From positions 1 through 50,154 of the forward strand of contig CAMDKD010000018.1 in NCBI GenBank assembly GCA_945901125.1: a DNA stretch of 50,154 nt, in the 5' to 3' direction. Below the pieces are notes generated by a model that saw only the letters and a list, made by a program, of their open reading frames with translations, did no database searches and was not told the origin of the DNA. The translations under genes and the position numbers were made by a program. The stretch is from Bordetella parapertussis (GTDB taxonomy: Bacteria; Pseudomonadota; Gammaproteobacteria; Burkholderiales; Burkholderiaceae_C). Of the stretch, positions 49,728-50,154 are shown piece by piece (within the stretch, counting starts at the first letter, position 1; every line of letters starts with the position of its first letter).

Positions 49728-50154
49728 TTAGACGACCCTGAACACCTTCATCACTTCATCCCCCAGATGGTTGATGACCTTGACTGCGATTCTCCCAGAC
49801 TTCGGTTTGTCAAACGCCCGCGACGTATCGCTGTTGAGTGACTCCCAGGCTTCCTGGTTGATCTCTGCCTTCAGTGTGGTCTTCAACGACTTGTAAGGGT
49901 CGTTCGCGCCCAAGAAATAGGCGTGGCGCACGAAGAAGCTTTCTTCGTTGTAGTCGGTATCTATGAACCAAGCAGCGATGCCTGCAGTGTCGCTGGAGCG
50001 AATGTCGCCAGTATTCGGATCGAAAACGTCGATGCCATTCACCTTCACTCTGATCTCGGGCCCGCCATCGTCCAGGATTTTCACATCAGGCTCGCCGAAC
50101 ACGACGAACATGTTGCCGCGCCCGGTGTTCTTCAACTCCTCTGACATGTGCATA
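49728..50154 (-). CDS. C-terminal part of a probable site-specific DNA methyltransferase (type III Mod-like), runs off the window
   Basis: The frame is open to the right edge and ends at 49728; 142 residues are visible. The sequence GRGNMFVVFGEPDVKI, VKVNGIDVFDPNTGDIRSSD, IAAWFIDTDYNEESFFVRHAYFLGANDPYKSLK and the ending KPKSGRIAVKVINHLGDEVMKVFRVV matches, from memory, the C-terminal end of adenine-specific methyltransferases of type III-like restriction systems. The catalytic part is outside. The gap to the ATPase gene is 12 bp, so the ATPase pair may be part of the same operon. Confidence 0.6.
   Translation of the reverse strand, partial: MHMSEELKNTGRGNMFVVFGEPDVKILDDGGPEIRVKVNGIDVFDPNTGDIRSSDTAGIAAWFIDTDYNEESFFVRHAYFLGANDPYKSLKTTLKAEINQEAWESLNSDTSRAFDKPKSGRIAVKVINHLGDEVMKVFRVV

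Overview
The window looks like the chromosome of a betaproteobacterium of the Burkholderiales, most likely Comamonadaceae-like (Rhodoferax, Limnohabitans or Polaromonas relatives). This rests on moderate-to-high GC, gene orders typical of the group (hemA-prfA-prmC; rhodanese-grxC-secB-gpsA; fmdB-DUF502-aspS; a DUF3683-type FAD/4Fe-4S fusion beside DUF971-ubiE-ubiJ-ubiB), and a box cluster for aerobic benzoyl-CoA degradation. Genus is not resolved. I see no rRNA, tRNA or CRISPR array.

Layout. 1-6.8 kb: the 5' part of an AAA+ ATPase, grxD, slyD, then hemA-prfA-(TolC-like)-prmC on the minus strand, a small membrane protein and a glycerophosphodiesterase. 6.9-15.1 kb: a plus-strand operon with a giant FAD/iron-sulfur oxidoreductase, DUF971, ubiE, a Tim44-like protein, ubiJ and ubiB; ubiE, ubiJ and ubiB serve ubiquinone synthesis. 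15.1-18.1 kb: a polyamine ABC transporter (potF, potH, potI) with no ATPase gene. 18.2-23.2 kb: fmdB, DUF502, aspS, folE, DUF429, GNAT. 23.2-26.2 kb: gpmA, ctpA, moeB on the minus strand. 26.3-28.5 kb: rhodanese, grxC, secB, gpsA. 28.5-29.7 kb: a single DUF4143 ATPase behind an operator-like promoter. 29.7-32.5 kb: DUF3460-scpA-panB-panC. 32.7-33.3 kb: a PIN toxin-antitoxin pair. 33.3-37.9 kb: metG, a MobA-like nucleotidyltransferase and a SulP transporter.

38.1-45.0 kb: apbC (mrp), then boxR-boxC-boxB-boxA. BoxR is an HTH/shikimate-kinase-like benzoyl-CoA sensor. TGCA-N6-TGCA operators lie on the -10 region in front of both boxR and boxC. BoxA and BoxB epoxidise benzoyl-CoA and BoxC opens the ring. 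The benzoate-CoA ligase and the boxD dehydrogenase are not in the window.

45.1-50.2 kb is a defence or accessory region that begins directly after boxA. It holds a DarT/DarG DNA ADP-ribosylation module whose toxin frame is cut by an in-frame TAA 21 codons early, fragments of an HTH antitoxin and of a RelE-like domain, an AAA ATPase plus DUF4276 (TOPRIM-like) pair, and the 3' end of what looks like a DNA methyltransferase.

The least explained signals are: (1) two inverted copies, between boxB and boxA, of a 27-nt sequence, each enclosed by its own different GC-rich stem; (2) a REP-like palindrome family present between boxC and boxB and also inside the metG coding sequence, where with a second GC palindrome it encodes the linker before the C-terminal tRNA-binding domain; (3) the interrupted darT with an apparently intact darG; (4) the ATPase/DUF4276/methyltransferase cluster at the right edge.
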